A DNA stretch of 58,306 nucleotides from Eutrophocola sp964503965 (GCA_964503965.1 CAZDCK010000021.1:1-58306); one strand, 5' to 3'. Shown: positions 17,100 through 25,756, numbered from the stretch's first letter. Notes: generated from the letters alone by a model not told the origin. A program made the numbers and translations.

Positions 17100-17531
17100 G
17101 TGACCACAATAGAACAAAGTGCGCTTCTCCCCCATTCTGCCGACCAGATGTTTGCCCTGGTCAATGATATAGAATCCTATCCGCAGTTTATGGATGGGTG
17201 CCTGGACGCCACCATCCTGAAGGTCAATGAGAACGAGGTCACTGCCCGTCTCGAACTGGGTAAGGCCGGATTCAGGTATGCGTTCACAACCTGCAACACC
17301 CTCATCCCCGGACAGAGTATGCATATGGCTCTCGTGGAGGGACCATTCAGTTCGTTTGATGCTACCTGGTCCTTTGCAGCACTGTCAGACAGTGCCTGTA
17401 AAGTCAGTCTTAAAATGGATTTTGAATTTTCATCCGGCCTGGTCGACATGGCTCTCAAACGCCTGTTCGATAGTACCAGCCGTAATCTGGTCAATGCCCT
17501 GTGCAAACAAGCTGCTGATGTTTATGGATGA
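17100..17531 (+). CDS. ratA: RatA family START-domain protein (COQ10-like)
   Basis: Protein of 143 residues with a START/polyketide-cyclase fold. It is related to mitochondrial Coq10, which binds ubiquinone; the E. coli homologue RatA was reported to block 70S ribosome association. Motifs include SADQMFALVNDIESYPQF near the N-terminus and the C-terminal helix LFDSTSRNLVNALC. The start is GTG at 17100, where the protein aligns with family N-termini. The last eight bases overlap rnfH, the usual pairing. Calling the pair a toxin-antitoxin system is not warranted. Confidence 0.92.
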   Translation: MTTIEQSALLPHSADQMFALVNDIESYPQFMDGCLDATILKVNENEVTARLELGKAGFRYAFTTCNTLIPGQSMHMALVEGPFSSFDATWSFAALSDSACKVSLKMDFEFSSGLVDMALKRLFDSTSRNLVNALCKQAADVYG

Positions 17532-17877
17532 TTCAGCCGTTAAAGAGACTATCCCGGTGGAAGTGGCCTATGCACTGCCTCAACGGCAACTGCTTATGTC
17601 ACTTGAGGTGGTAAAGGGGTGTACAGCGATGGAAGCGGTGAGGCAGTCAGGAATCATCTCCCGGTTCCCTGACCTGAATGAGTCTACACTCAAACTTGGA
17701 ATCTTTTCCCGCCCACTGGATGACGTGGTATTACCTGGTCCTGACAAATACCAGTTGGAAGCAAATGACCGTGTGGAAATTTATCGGCCTCTGCTTATGG
17801 ACCCGAAGGAGGCCAGGATGGAGCGTGTCAGGCGGGAAAGGGAAGAAAAGGCAAAGGGTTCGCGTAAAGAGGGTTAG
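17524..17877 (+). CDS. rnfH: RnfH family ubiquitin-like-fold protein
   Basis: Protein of 117 residues of the RnfH (RatB) family, a beta-grasp domain of unknown biochemical role. Core features are VEVAYALPQRQ near residue 13, the central KLGIFSRP and the ending VEIYRPLLMDPKEARMER, all matching the family closely. The ATG at 17524 overlaps the end of ratA; an ATG two codons upstream (17518) is equally possible. It ends in a lysine- and arginine-rich tail. Its stop overlaps the convergent bamE stop by four bases. Confidence 0.9.
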   Translation: MDDSAVKETIPVEVAYALPQRQLLMSLEVVKGCTAMEAVRQSGIISRFPDLNESTLKLGIFSRPLDDVVLPGPDKYQLEANDRVEIYRPLLMDPKEARMERVRREREEKAKGSRKEG

Positions 17878-18287
17878 GGGTTGATTGAGGAAATATCACT
17901 GCCAGCGTCATCATCCTCATTTGTGTTTCCAAACTGTTCGTTTTCAGGTGTCTGTTCAAAGTCCCCGCTGAAACGGGTCAAACGATTGTTCTCAAAAAAC
18001 ACGGTCAGCACTTCCTGAACACGCTCCCCGCCTCCAGGCTGAAAGCTATATACATAATCCCACCGGTCCTGGTCAAAGGTATCCTTGATAAGGGGAGTAC
18101 CCAGGATGAAGTTCACCTGGCGTTTGGTAAGGCCAGGGCGTAACTGGTCAACCATTTCCTGGGTAATGACATTGCCCTGGGGAATATTGATACGGTATAC
18201 ACCGGGAAAGGCAAACGAGGTCACGCCTCCGCAACTGCTAAGCAGAAGTGCAGAAACCGTAAGGATTGTGAGGGTAATAGCTCTCAA
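17874..18287 (-). CDS. bamE: Outer-membrane assembly lipoprotein BamE
   Basis: Lipoprotein of the BAM complex, which folds beta-barrel proteins into the outer membrane. The signal peptide ends in the lipobox Leu-Leu-Ser-Ser-Cys, with Cys19 the lipidated residue. The conserved core follows: VYRINIPQGNVI, QLRPGLTKRQVNFILGTPL and WDYVYSF. I chose a TTG start at 18287 because GAAAGG lies nine bases upstream, the signal peptide then begins at once, and a good promoter just upstream (18308-18337) would exclude any longer start. The C-terminal tail beyond the usual domain is acidic and low in complexity. It is divergent from fur. Confidence 0.9.
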   Translation of the reverse strand: MRAITLTILTVSALLLSSCGGVTSFAFPGVYRINIPQGNVITQEMVDQLRPGLTKRQVNFILGTPLIKDTFDQDRWDYVYSFQPGGGERVQEVLTVFFENNRLTRFSGDFEQTPENEQFGNTNEDDDAGSDISSINP

Positions 18288-18307
18288 AAAGTTCGGCCTT
18301 TCACATA

Positions 18308-18343
18308 AAAAATTCAGAAGGCATAATACCTGAAACGTCACTG
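18308..18343 (-). promoter_or_regulatory. Probable bamE promoter
   Basis: On the minus strand, TTAACA, an 18-bp spacer and TATTAT lie immediately upstream of the bamE start, in the gap shared with the divergent fur gene. Its position supports the short TTG start of bamE. Confidence 0.55.
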
Positions 18344-18422
18344 GGATGTTAATAGTTCGATTATTCGCCATTGACGTACCACGCTGTAAAAAAGTAGTCA
18401 AAATAAAACGCGGAGAGTGAGA

Positions 18423-18845
18423 ATGCCCGGAGAAAACCAGGAACTGCGCAAAGCAGGCCTCAAGGTTACCCTGCCCAGAGTGAAGATCATGCAGATTCTT
18501 GAGTCTGCAGAGAGTCGTCACATGAGTGCTGAAGATGTCTACCAGGCACTCAGGGATGCGGATGAGGATGTAGGCCTGGCGACGGTCTACCGCGTACTCA
18601 CCCAGTTTGAGTCAGCAGGGCTGGTCACCCGCCATCATTTTGAGGGTGGACATTCTGTCTTCGAAATGACCCCTGAAGATCATCATGATCACATTGTCTG
18701 CACCAAGTGCGGCCATGTGGAAGAATTTTATGATGACATTATCGAGAAGCAGCAGCGCAAAGCGGCGGAAAAATTCGGGTTCAGTATTTCCGATCACTCG
18801 CTTTATATTTACGGACTGTGTGCCGATTGCCAGAAAGAGGGGTGA
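18423..18845 (+). CDS. fur: Ferric uptake regulator Fur
   Basis: Iron-responsive repressor of 140 residues that binds Fur boxes as an Fe(II)-loaded dimer. The N-terminal winged-helix domain has KVTLPRVKIMQIL and LATVYRVLTQFESAGLV. The metal and dimerisation domain has the His-rich EDHHDHIVC segment, Cys93-x-x-Cys96 (CTKC) and a second pair, Cys133-x-x-Cys136 (CADC). I chose ATG 18423, preceded by GGAGAGTGA, over the GTG two codons upstream. The fur/bamE divergent arrangement is typical of Pseudomonas-like genomes. Confidence 0.97.
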   Translation: MPGENQELRKAGLKVTLPRVKIMQILESAESRHMSAEDVYQALRDADEDVGLATVYRVLTQFESAGLVTRHHFEGGHSVFEMTPEDHHDHIVCTKCGHVEEFYDDIIEKQQRKAAEKFGFSISDHSLYIYGLCADCQKEG

Positions 18846-19066
18846 GCGGAAAGATAAAGGGATCAAAGGTTTGAAGATAAAGGTTGGGATTGTCGTAGGT
18901 GGGAAGAAGTCCGAAGGACGGTCATCCGGCAACATCCCCGATGCAGGAGACAGGATGCAGGAGGAAACAGCCAATGTTATAGAGGCGTCGGATTAATCGA
19001 ACTTTTTAAGTTAATGGCAAGCCTGAATAAAAACCTTTGACTGTCAATGTAAGGCTAACCATCCTG
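18846..19066. other. fur-recN convergent gap with no gene seen
   Basis: I see no convincing gene. Just after the fur stop, plus-strand AGATAAAGGGATCAAAGG (18850-18867) resembles the ATAAAGGG unit of the tandem repeat on the recN side in inverted orientation. Short open frames here lack ribosome sites and family resemblance. No T-tailed terminator is evident. Confidence 0.6.
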
Positions 19067-19122
19067 CCCTTTATCCCTTTATCCCTTTATCCCTTTATCC
19101 CTTTATCCCTTTATCCCTTTAT
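19067..19122. repeat. Seven perfect tandem copies of the 8-bp unit CCCTTTAT
   Basis: Exactly seven head-to-tail copies of CCCTTTAT (ATAAAGGG on the minus strand) fill 56 bases. The recN stop codon TAA (19121-19119) lies in the copy nearest the gene, so the array begins in the last codons of recN and runs downstream. Because the unit is 8 bp, a copy-number change would leave the recN protein intact. Confidence 0.97.
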
Positions 19123-20789
19123 CCTTCTACCAGCAATTCCTTCGCATGCTCCCGCGATTTTTCTGAAACATCATCCCCCCCAAGCATACGGGCAATCTCC
19201 TCTACTCTTGCATCATGATCCAGGCTTTCAAGTTTTGTTGCAGTCGAGTCTTTTTCAGAGGATTTGCTGACATAAAGATGCTGGTGTCCCTGGCTGGCCA
19301 CCTGGGGTTGATGAGTGACACAAAGCACCTGCCCCCTGTCACCGAGCTTGCGTAAAAGTTCTCCCACCGCCCTGGCGACACCGCCACCAATGCCAACGTC
19401 AACTTCATCGAAGACAAGTGTTGGAATGGAAGATGTCTGTGCCGTAACCACCTGGATGGCAAGGCTGATGCGGGATAATTCACCACCGGAAGCCACTTTG
19501 ATCATGGGGCGGGGAGGCTGGCCCGGGTTGGTGCTGACAAGGAATTCAATGCCTTCCAGGCCTCCGCCCCTTGGTGTGCTGTCACTGAAGCGGGTCAGGG
19601 CAACACTGAAGCTGGCAGATTCCATGCCCAGCTTGCCTAGTTGGGCATTGATTTCCCTGGCCAGTTTTTTGGCTCCTTTTTCTCGTCCGTCACTCAGGCG
19701 TTTTGCCTGCTCTTCATAATTATTAAGCAGTTTATTCAGTTCTTCTTCCATAAGTTCAATCTGGACATCTGCTTCGCTGAGCCCCGACAGGTCGTCGGAA
19801 AGCTTTAGAAACAGTTCCGGAAGATCAACTGGCTGAACATGATGCTTACGGGCAAGGTTATGAATCAGGGCAAGCCGCTGATCGATTTCTTCAAGCCGCT
19901 GTGGGTCGATTTCAAAATGATCAATGGCGTGTTTCAGGTTGGCTGACGCTTCTTCCACCTGAATAAGAGCCGTATTGAGAAGGTTTCCGGCTTCCTCTGT
20001 CTGCTTGCTGGCATAGGGAATATCCTGCAGCAGTCCAATGGCCTTGTTGAGGGATTGCATAAGATTGAACTCATCATTCTCACTGGTCAGCTCAAGGACC
20101 TGGCGATTGACCAGAACCGACTCTTCACCATGACTGAGCTTTTGATGTTCCTCTTCCAGTTCCGCCAGCTCTTTTTCCCCAAGGGCAAGCTCTTCCAGTT
20201 CCCTGACCTGATAGCTGAGCAGCTGGTACTGGGCGTTGGATTCCTCTGCACGGCTTCGAATCTGTTCAAGCTCCTCGTTAAGACGGCGCCATTTCCTGGC
20301 AATGGAACGAACCTGGTCTGAAATTTTCTGCAAACCACAATACTCATCCAGCAAGCGCTGGTGAGTGGCGGTTTTCAGTAATGACTGGTGTTCATGCTGG
20401 CTATGAATGTCAATCAGCATCTCGCCCAGATCTCGAAGATTGTTCAGTGTGGTGGGCTGCCCGTTGATATAGGCACGGGAACGTCCGTCTCTGGAGATAA
20501 CGCGTCGCAGTATGCAGTTGTTTTCATCGGTATCGAAGTCGTGGTTCTCAAGCCACTGAATCACAGCCGGATCTTCGGGGAGACCAAAACCGGCCGTGAT
20601 ATCTGCGCGTTCGGCACCTCCACGAATCACTTCACGGTCGGCCCTGTCACCCAGGGTAAGTGCAAGCGCATCCAGCATAATGGACTTACCCGCCCCGGTT
20701 TCACCGGTGATGACTGTCATGCCTGGTTCCAGCTCGATTTCCAGTGAGTCAACGATGGCGTAATTATTAATGGTGAGATGTTGCAGCAT
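19119..20789 (-). CDS. recN: DNA repair protein RecN
   Basis: SMC-like ATPase of 556 residues for recombinational repair of double-strand breaks. The Walker A motif GETGAGKS is at 29-36. A central coiled coil of about 300 residues, rich in Glu, Gln and Leu, separates the two ATPase halves. The C-terminal half has the ABC signature region SGGELSRISLAIQ, Walker B TLVFDEVDVGIGG and the H-loop region CVTHQPQVAS. The stop codon lies within the tandem octamer repeat. Divergent from grpE. Confidence 0.97.
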   Translation of the reverse strand: MLQHLTINNYAIVDSLEIELEPGMTVITGETGAGKSIMLDALALTLGDRADREVIRGGAERADITAGFGLPEDPAVIQWLENHDFDTDENNCILRRVISRDGRSRAYINGQPTTLNNLRDLGEMLIDIHSQHEHQSLLKTATHQRLLDEYCGLQKISDQVRSIARKWRRLNEELEQIRSRAEESNAQYQLLSYQVRELEELALGEKELAELEEEHQKLSHGEESVLVNRQVLELTSENDEFNLMQSLNKAIGLLQDIPYASKQTEEAGNLLNTALIQVEEASANLKHAIDHFEIDPQRLEEIDQRLALIHNLARKHHVQPVDLPELFLKLSDDLSGLSEADVQIELMEEELNKLLNNYEEQAKRLSDGREKGAKKLAREINAQLGKLGMESASFSVALTRFSDSTPRGGGLEGIEFLVSTNPGQPPRPMIKVASGGELSRISLAIQVVTAQTSSIPTLVFDEVDVGIGGGVARAVGELLRKLGDRGQVLCVTHQPQVASQGHQHLYVSKSSEKDSTATKLESLDHDARVEEIARMLGGDDVSEKSREHAKELLVEG

Positions 20790-20883
20790 GATTTTATTAT
20801 AACGGGTTGTCGCCCTGATTTTAGAACAGTTTGCAGATTCTGGCGTCCGGAAAATTGCCTTTCAAAAAAAATGGCTATTTCTG

Positions 20884-20911
20884 GTTGATTATCAGCTGGT
20901 TGGCCCCATAT
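20884..20911 (+). promoter_or_regulatory. Sigma-32-like heat-shock promoter of grpE
   Basis: GTTGAT (20884-20889), a 14-bp spacer and CCCCATAT (20904-20911) closely fit the sigma-32 pattern CTTGAA-N13/14-CCCCATnT. The -10 is a full match and the -35 is weaker. It lies 47 bases before the grpE ATG. Confidence 0.75.
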
Positions 20912-20958
20912 AGCGAATATTCCTGTGCCGACTAACTGATTTTTGCTGGAGGAACACA

Positions 20959-21555
20959 ATGGCGGGTGATGAAACTCAGAAAGAAGCCCCGGAAGAGACG
21001 GTGGATGTTACCCCTGAATCAACGGAAGAAAATGCTGATGATGCCGGCGATGAAACCACCCAGCAGTCAGCTGGTGAAGACACTGATATTGATGATCTTG
21101 TGAAAGAAGCTGTTGAAGCAGCACTTGCAGAACAGAAAGATACTGTTTTGCGTGCCCAGGCCGAAGTCCAGAACATGCGTCGCCGTTGCGAGGCCGATGT
21201 CGAGAAAGCACATAAGTTTGCCCTGGAAAAATTTAGTACAGAACTGCTGACGGTGATCGACAATCTGGAAAGGGCGCTGGAGTCAGCTCCAGACACGGAG
21301 GCCGACAATATCAGGGCCATCCGGGAAGGTGTGGAACTTACGCTCAAGGGATTCCTGGAAACCTGTGAGAAATTCAATATCAGGCAGATGGATCCTGAAG
21401 GAGAGCCTTTTGACCCGCAGATGCATCAGGCTATGTCCATGGTGCCCAATCCCGATGTTGAGCCCAATACAGTGGTCGCCGTAGTCCAGAAAGGCTATCT
21501 GCTCAATGACCGAGTGATCCGTCCGGCCATGGTGATGGTGTCCAAGGCGGAATAA
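20959..21555 (+). CDS. grpE: Nucleotide exchange factor GrpE
   Basis: Releases ADP from DnaK. The protein has 198 residues. The N-terminal 55 residues are acidic and disordered. A long dimerising helix follows (about 60-110, with VLRAQAEVQNMRRRCEADVEKA as landmark), and the C-terminal beta domain carries the motif GEPFDPQMHQAM and ends NDRVIRPAMVMVSKAE. GGAGGA lies seven bases before the ATG. It is first in the grpE-dnaK-dnaJ order. Confidence 0.97.
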   Translation: MAGDETQKEAPEETVDVTPESTEENADDAGDETTQQSAGEDTDIDDLVKEAVEAALAEQKDTVLRAQAEVQNMRRRCEADVEKAHKFALEKFSTELLTVIDNLERALESAPDTEADNIRAIREGVELTLKGFLETCEKFNIRQMDPEGEPFDPQMHQAMSMVPNPDVEPNTVVAVVQKGYLLNDRVIRPAMVMVSKAE

Positions 21556-21587
21556 GGCAATTTTTTGAAAATGATGGTTGCATGGCC

Positions 21588-21615
21588 CTTGAATAATCAG
21601 GTGCCGGGCCAATAT
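21588..21615 (+). promoter_or_regulatory. Sigma-32-like heat-shock promoter of dnaK
   Basis: A perfect CTTGAA (21588-21593), a 14-bp spacer and GCCAATAT (21608-21615), six of eight bases to the sigma-32 -10, lie 48 bases before the dnaK ATG. Confidence 0.7.
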
Positions 21616-21663
21616 AGAGAGTATTGAAAATTAAGCATCAGGCTTAGCTGGAGAGAAACAATT

Positions 21664-23595
21664 ATGGGCAAGATTATTGGAATAGACCTGGGAACCACCA
21701 ACTCCTGTGTGGCTATCATGGAAGGTGGTAAAGCCAAGGTAATAGAAAATGCCGAGGGTGATCGTACCACCCCGTCAATCATCGCATACACCGAGGATGG
21801 GGAAACCCTGGTCGGTCAGCCGGCGAAGCGCCAGGCCGTGACCAACCCGGAAAACACCCTTTTTGCTATCAAACGGCTCATCGGTCGCCAGTTCAAGGAC
21901 GATGTTGTACAGAAAGACATCAAGATGGTGCCTTACAACATAGTCGAAGCAGACAATGGTGATGCGTGGGTTCAGGTGCGTGGTGAAACCATGGCGCCAC
22001 CCCAGGTATCAGCCCAGGTCCTCAAGAAAATGAAGAAAACAGCCGAAGATTACCTGGGTGAACCGGTAACCGAAGCTGTCGTAACCGTCCCGGCGTACTT
22101 CAATGACTCCCAGCGTCAGGCTACCAAGGACGCAGGTAAAATTGCGGGTCTGGATGTAAAACGCATTATTAACGAGCCTACTGCAGCTGCCCTTGCCTAT
22201 GGTATGGACAAGAAGAGTGGTGATTCCACAATTGCTGTTTATGACCTGGGTGGTGGTACTTTTGATATCTCAATCATCGAGATTGCCGAAACTGATGGTG
22301 AACACTCCTTTGAAGTTCTCTCTACCAACGGTGACACATTCCTTGGCGGTGAGGACTTCGACCTGCGCCTGATTGATTTCCTCGCTGATGAGTTCAAGAA
22401 AGATAGTGGTATGGATCTGCACAACGATCCTCTGGCTCTTCAGCGCCTGAAAGAAGCCGCTGAAAAAGCCAAGATTGAGCTGTCTTCTTCCCAGCAGACA
22501 GAAGTGAACCTGCCGTACATCACTGCTGATGCCAGTGGTCCGAAGCATCTGGTGGTTAAACTGACTCGTTCCAAGCTTGAATCCCTGGTGGAAGATCTGG
22601 TTGAGCGGACACTGGATCCTTTGAAAACAGCCCTGGCCGATGCAGGTCTAGAGGTATCAGAGATCAATGATGTGATTCTGGTTGGTGGTCAGACCCGTAT
22701 GCCGCTGGTCCAGCAGAAAGTTGCTGACTTCTTCAACAAGGAGGCACGCAAGGATGTTAACCCTGATGAAGCTGTTGCCATGGGCGCGTCAATTCAGGCT
22801 GCGGTACTTGCCGGTGATGTCACCGATGTACTTCTTCTTGATGTGACTCCGTTGACCCTGGGTATTGAAACCCTGGGTGGAGTGGCTACACCATTGATCG
22901 AGAAAAATGCCACTATTCCCTGCAACAAGAAGCAGACCTTCTCAACAGCAGAGGATAACCAGACGGCTGTAACCATCCATGTCGTACAAGGTGAGCGCAA
23001 GCAGGCTGCCCAGAATAAATCCCTGGGACGTTTTGACCTGGCAGATATTCCGCCGGCGCCACGTGGTATGCCCCAGATCGAGGTAAGTTTTGACCTGAAC
23101 GCTGACGGTATTCTGAACGTATCTGCCAAGGATGTCGCGACAGGCAAGGAACAGTCTATTGTGATCAAGGCGTCCAGTGGTCTGTCCGATGAAGAGATCG
23201 ACAAAATGGTCCAGGATGCAGAATCTCATGCCGCAGAGGACAAGAAGTTTGAGGAGCTCATCACTGCCCGCAACCAGGCAGATGGTCTGATCCATGCCAC
23301 CCGTAAAACGCTGACAGAAGCAGCTGACAAGGTGGAAGCGGATGAAAAGGAGAAAATCGAAGCTGCCATAACAGCCCTTGAGGAAGCCATTAAAGCTGAC
23401 AACCTCGAGGAGATCGAAGCAAAGACCAAGGATCTCACTGATGCCTCTACTGGTCTGGCCCAGCGTATGTATGCTGAAGCCCAGGCTGCAGCTGAAGGTG
23501 CAGAGGGTGCAGCAGCCTCTGCAGAGGCTGGTGCTTCTGCCGGCGATGATGCTGTTGATGCCGAGTTTGAAGAGGTTAAGGAAGACGAAAAATAA
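21664..23595 (+). CDS. dnaK: Chaperone DnaK (Hsp70)
   Basis: ATP-driven protein-folding chaperone of 643 residues. The nucleotide-binding domain opens with IGIDLGTTNSCVA and contains PAYFNDSQRQATKDAG, NEPTAAALAYG and YDLGGGTFDIS. The substrate-binding domain starts near residue 390 with DVTPLTLGIETLGG. The helical lid ends in an Ala- and Gly-rich linker and the C-terminal EEVKEDEK, equivalent to the co-chaperone-binding tail. It has its own sigma-32-like promoter after grpE and a hairpin between it and dnaJ. Confidence 0.98.
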   Translation: MGKIIGIDLGTTNSCVAIMEGGKAKVIENAEGDRTTPSIIAYTEDGETLVGQPAKRQAVTNPENTLFAIKRLIGRQFKDDVVQKDIKMVPYNIVEADNGDAWVQVRGETMAPPQVSAQVLKKMKKTAEDYLGEPVTEAVVTVPAYFNDSQRQATKDAGKIAGLDVKRIINEPTAAALAYGMDKKSGDSTIAVYDLGGGTFDISIIEIAETDGEHSFEVLSTNGDTFLGGEDFDLRLIDFLADEFKKDSGMDLHNDPLALQRLKEAAEKAKIELSSSQQTEVNLPYITADASGPKHLVVKLTRSKLESLVEDLVERTLDPLKTALADAGLEVSEINDVILVGGQTRMPLVQQKVADFFNKEARKDVNPDEAVAMGASIQAAVLAGDVTDVLLLDVTPLTLGIETLGGVATPLIEKNATIPCNKKQTFSTAEDNQTAVTIHVVQGERKQAAQNKSLGRFDLADIPPAPRGMPQIEVSFDLNADGILNVSAKDVATGKEQSIVIKASSGLSDEEIDKMVQDAESHAAEDKKFEELITARNQADGLIHATRKTLTEAADKVEADEKEKIEAAITALEEAIKADNLEEIEAKTKDLTDASTGLAQRMYAEAQAAAEGAEGAAASAEAGASAGDDAVDAEFEEVKEDEK

Positions 23596-23631
23596 GTCTT
23601 TCTTCACTCTTACAGTACTGACTTACACCAG

Positions 23632-23669
23632 AGCTAACGTGGGCACCAGGTTCACGTTAGCTTTTGGCT
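23632..23669 (+). terminator. dnaK-dnaJ intergenic hairpin (weak terminator or attenuator)
   Basis: AGCTAACGTG (23632-23641) pairs perfectly with CACGTTAGCT (23653-23662) around an 11-nt loop, followed by a short T-rich run (TTTTGGCTTT). It fits a leaky terminator or mRNA-stabilising hairpin that would make DnaK exceed DnaJ. Confidence 0.6.
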
Positions 23670-23682
23670 TTCTGGAATAAGC

Positions 23683-24810
23683 ATGGAAAAAAGAGATTAC
23701 TACGAAGTTCTGGGTATCGAGCGAGGTGCTGATACGGCTGAAATAAAAAAAGCCTATCGGCGTATTGCCATGAAAAATCATCCGGATCGTAATCCCGGTG
23801 ACGATGAAGCGGAAAAGCGTTTCAAGGAGGCCAATGAGGCCTATGAAGTGCTCAGTGATTCAGAAAAGCGTGCTGCTTATGACCAGTTTGGCCATGCAGG
23901 TGTCGGTGGTATGGGCGGCGGTGGCGGTGCTGGTGCCCAGGGATTTGGTGATATTTTTGGCGATATCTTTGGTGATATCTTTGGCGGTGGCGGAGGACGT
24001 GGCCGCAGTCATGCACAAAGAGGGGCGGATCTGAGTTATACACTGGGTCTGAGCCTTGAAGAAGCTGTCCGCGGTACGGAAGTCAAAATCCGTATTCCTA
24101 CGACTTCTGTTTGTGAAACCTGTGATGGTACCGGTGCCAAGAAAGGTACAAAGCCAGAAAACTGTGCCACCTGCAGTGGTATGGGTCATGTACGTATGCG
24201 ACAGGGGCCCTTTTCGGTCCAGCAGACCTGTCCCCGATGCCAGGGTGCAGGTAAGACGATCAAGGATCCATGTCACACATGTCACGGACGAGGTAATGTT
24301 GAGGAAACCAAAACCCTGTCAGTCAAGGTGCCGGCAGGCGTCGATGACGGCGACCGTATTCGTCTGACAGGCGAGGGCGAAGCCGGAGTCCATGGTGGTC
24401 CGCCGGGTGACCTCTATGTCCAGATGGCTGTGAAGGAGCACCCGATATTTGTCCGCGATGGCAGTAACCTGCATTGTGAAATACCGATCAGCTTCGTTGA
24501 TGCTGCCCTGGGCGGTGAGTTGGAAGTACCGACCCTGGAAGGACGCGTAAAGCTGAAGATTCCTACCGAAACCCAGACCGGAAAACTGTTTAGACTTCGC
24601 AACAAGGGAGTGACACCTGTTCGAGGCGGTGCGCCTGGCGACCTCCTTTGCCGTGTTGTGGTTGAGACCCCGGTCAACCTGACCAAGCGCCAGAAAGAAT
24701 TGCTTGCAGAATTCCAGGAAATACAGGAAAGTCAGGGCAATAAACAGTCACCGCGAAAATCCAGCTGGTTTGATGGGGTGAAAAGCTTTGTGGACTCGCT
24801 GAAGTCCTGA
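23683..24810 (+). CDS. dnaJ: Co-chaperone DnaJ (Hsp40)
   Basis: Stimulates DnaK ATP hydrolysis and delivers substrates. The protein has 375 residues. The J-domain has HPD at 33-35. A Gly/Phe-rich linker (about 75-110) contains three tandem IFGDIFGDIFGG-type units. The zinc domain has four CxxCxGxG motifs (CETCDGTG, CATCSGMG, CPRCQGAG, CHTCHGRG), followed by the C-terminal substrate-binding beta domains. The ATG follows a purine-poor region (CTGGAATAAGC), a modest ribosome site. dapB follows 25 bases later. Confidence 0.98.
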   Translation: MEKRDYYEVLGIERGADTAEIKKAYRRIAMKNHPDRNPGDDEAEKRFKEANEAYEVLSDSEKRAAYDQFGHAGVGGMGGGGGAGAQGFGDIFGDIFGDIFGGGGGRGRSHAQRGADLSYTLGLSLEEAVRGTEVKIRIPTTSVCETCDGTGAKKGTKPENCATCSGMGHVRMRQGPFSVQQTCPRCQGAGKTIKDPCHTCHGRGNVEETKTLSVKVPAGVDDGDRIRLTGEGEAGVHGGPPGDLYVQMAVKEHPIFVRDGSNLHCEIPISFVDAALGGELEVPTLEGRVKLKIPTETQTGKLFRLRNKGVTPVRGGAPGDLLCRVVVETPVNLTKRQKELLAEFQEIQESQGNKQSPRKSSWFDGVKSFVDSLKS

Positions 24811-24835
24811 ACCCATTAATTTGGAAGGAAGAACA

Positions 24836-25636
24836 ATGCTGCGTATTGCCGTGGCCGGTATTACCGGTCGCATGGGGAAAGTCATCATGGAAGCCATCAG
24901 CAAAACCGAGGAGGTCTCTCTCGGTGCGGCTTCCGTTCGTCAGGACAGTCCCGCGATAGGAAAGGACGCAGGCAGTCTGTGTGGTTTACCGTCCCAGGGT
25001 GTTCTAGCTGCAGCGGATCTTGGTCAGTGCGTAGATGATTTTGATGTGCTGATCGATTTTACCAGTCCTGCGGCTACCCTGCAGCATATTGAGTTCTGCA
25101 GACCGGCGGGCAAAGCCATGGTAATCGGTACAACCGGTTTTACTGATGAACAGAAAACTGCCATAGAAGCTGCCAGCCAGGATATCCCAATCGTTTTTGC
25201 TCCCAATATGAGTGTTGGCGTCAATCTGTGTCTTAAACTACTGGAACAGGCGGCAAAAGTTATTGGTGAGAACACCGATATTGAGATTATTGAAGCCCAC
25301 CACCGACATAAGAAAGATGCGCCATCAGGTACTGCCCTGAAGATGGGTGAAGTTGTGGCCAATGCGTTGGGTCGAGACCTGGAAGAAGTCGCTGTTTATG
25401 GGCGTCAGGGAAATATCGGGGAAAGGGACGGTAAGACCATTGGCTTCGAAACTATCCGTGCAGGTGATATTGTGGGAGATCACACGGTCATGTTTGCCGG
25501 CGAAGGTGAACGAATAGAGATTACGCACAAATCCAATAGCCGTATGACCTATGCCACGGGGTCCGTGAGAGCCGCCCAATGGTTGCAGGGTAAGGATAAC
25601 GGTCTCTATGACATGAAAGATGTCCTTGGGCTGTAA
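24836..25636 (+). CDS. dapB: 4-hydroxy-tetrahydrodipicolinate reductase DapB
   Basis: NAD(P)H-dependent step of lysine and diaminopimelate synthesis. The protein has 266 residues. The dinucleotide-binding motif VAGITGRMGK is at the N-terminus. The catalytic segment EAHHRHKKDAPSGTA and GERDGKTIGF are clear. I chose ATG 24836, preceded by GGAAGGAAG; the open frame extends five codons further without a ribosome site. It is probably transcribed with dnaJ and ends before a strong terminator. Confidence 0.96.
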   Translation: MLRIAVAGITGRMGKVIMEAISKTEEVSLGAASVRQDSPAIGKDAGSLCGLPSQGVLAAADLGQCVDDFDVLIDFTSPAATLQHIEFCRPAGKAMVIGTTGFTDEQKTAIEAASQDIPIVFAPNMSVGVNLCLKLLEQAAKVIGENTDIEIIEAHHRHKKDAPSGTALKMGEVVANALGRDLEEVAVYGRQGNIGERDGKTIGFETIRAGDIVGDHTVMFAGEGERIEITHKSNSRMTYATGSVRAAQWLQGKDNGLYDMKDVLGL

Positions 25637-25756
25637 AATTCTTTGTATTTTTTACCGTCTCCCATGGACAAGAGGGGCTGGTTTTTCATAGAATAATTTT
25701 TCAGTATGAAGACACTGAAACAGCCACAAGTCCTATGTCGGGACAGCACAGAATTT

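Noticed and set aside
17100..17877. RatA-RnfH as a toxin-antitoxin system
   Set aside because: Despite the older Rat names, these are conserved housekeeping-type genes with START and beta-grasp folds; the sequence gives no sign of a toxin-antitoxin arrangement.
18371..18422. Promoter for fur at TTGACG
   Set aside because: TTGACG (near 18371) has no suitable -10 at 16-18 bp, so no promoter is called.
18685..18996. Open frame overlapping the fur 3' end
   Set aside because: It lies in a shifted frame of fur and has no ribosome site or recognisable family.
19067..19122. CRISPR-like repeat
   Set aside because: The unit is 8 bp with no spacers, so it is a simple tandem repeat.
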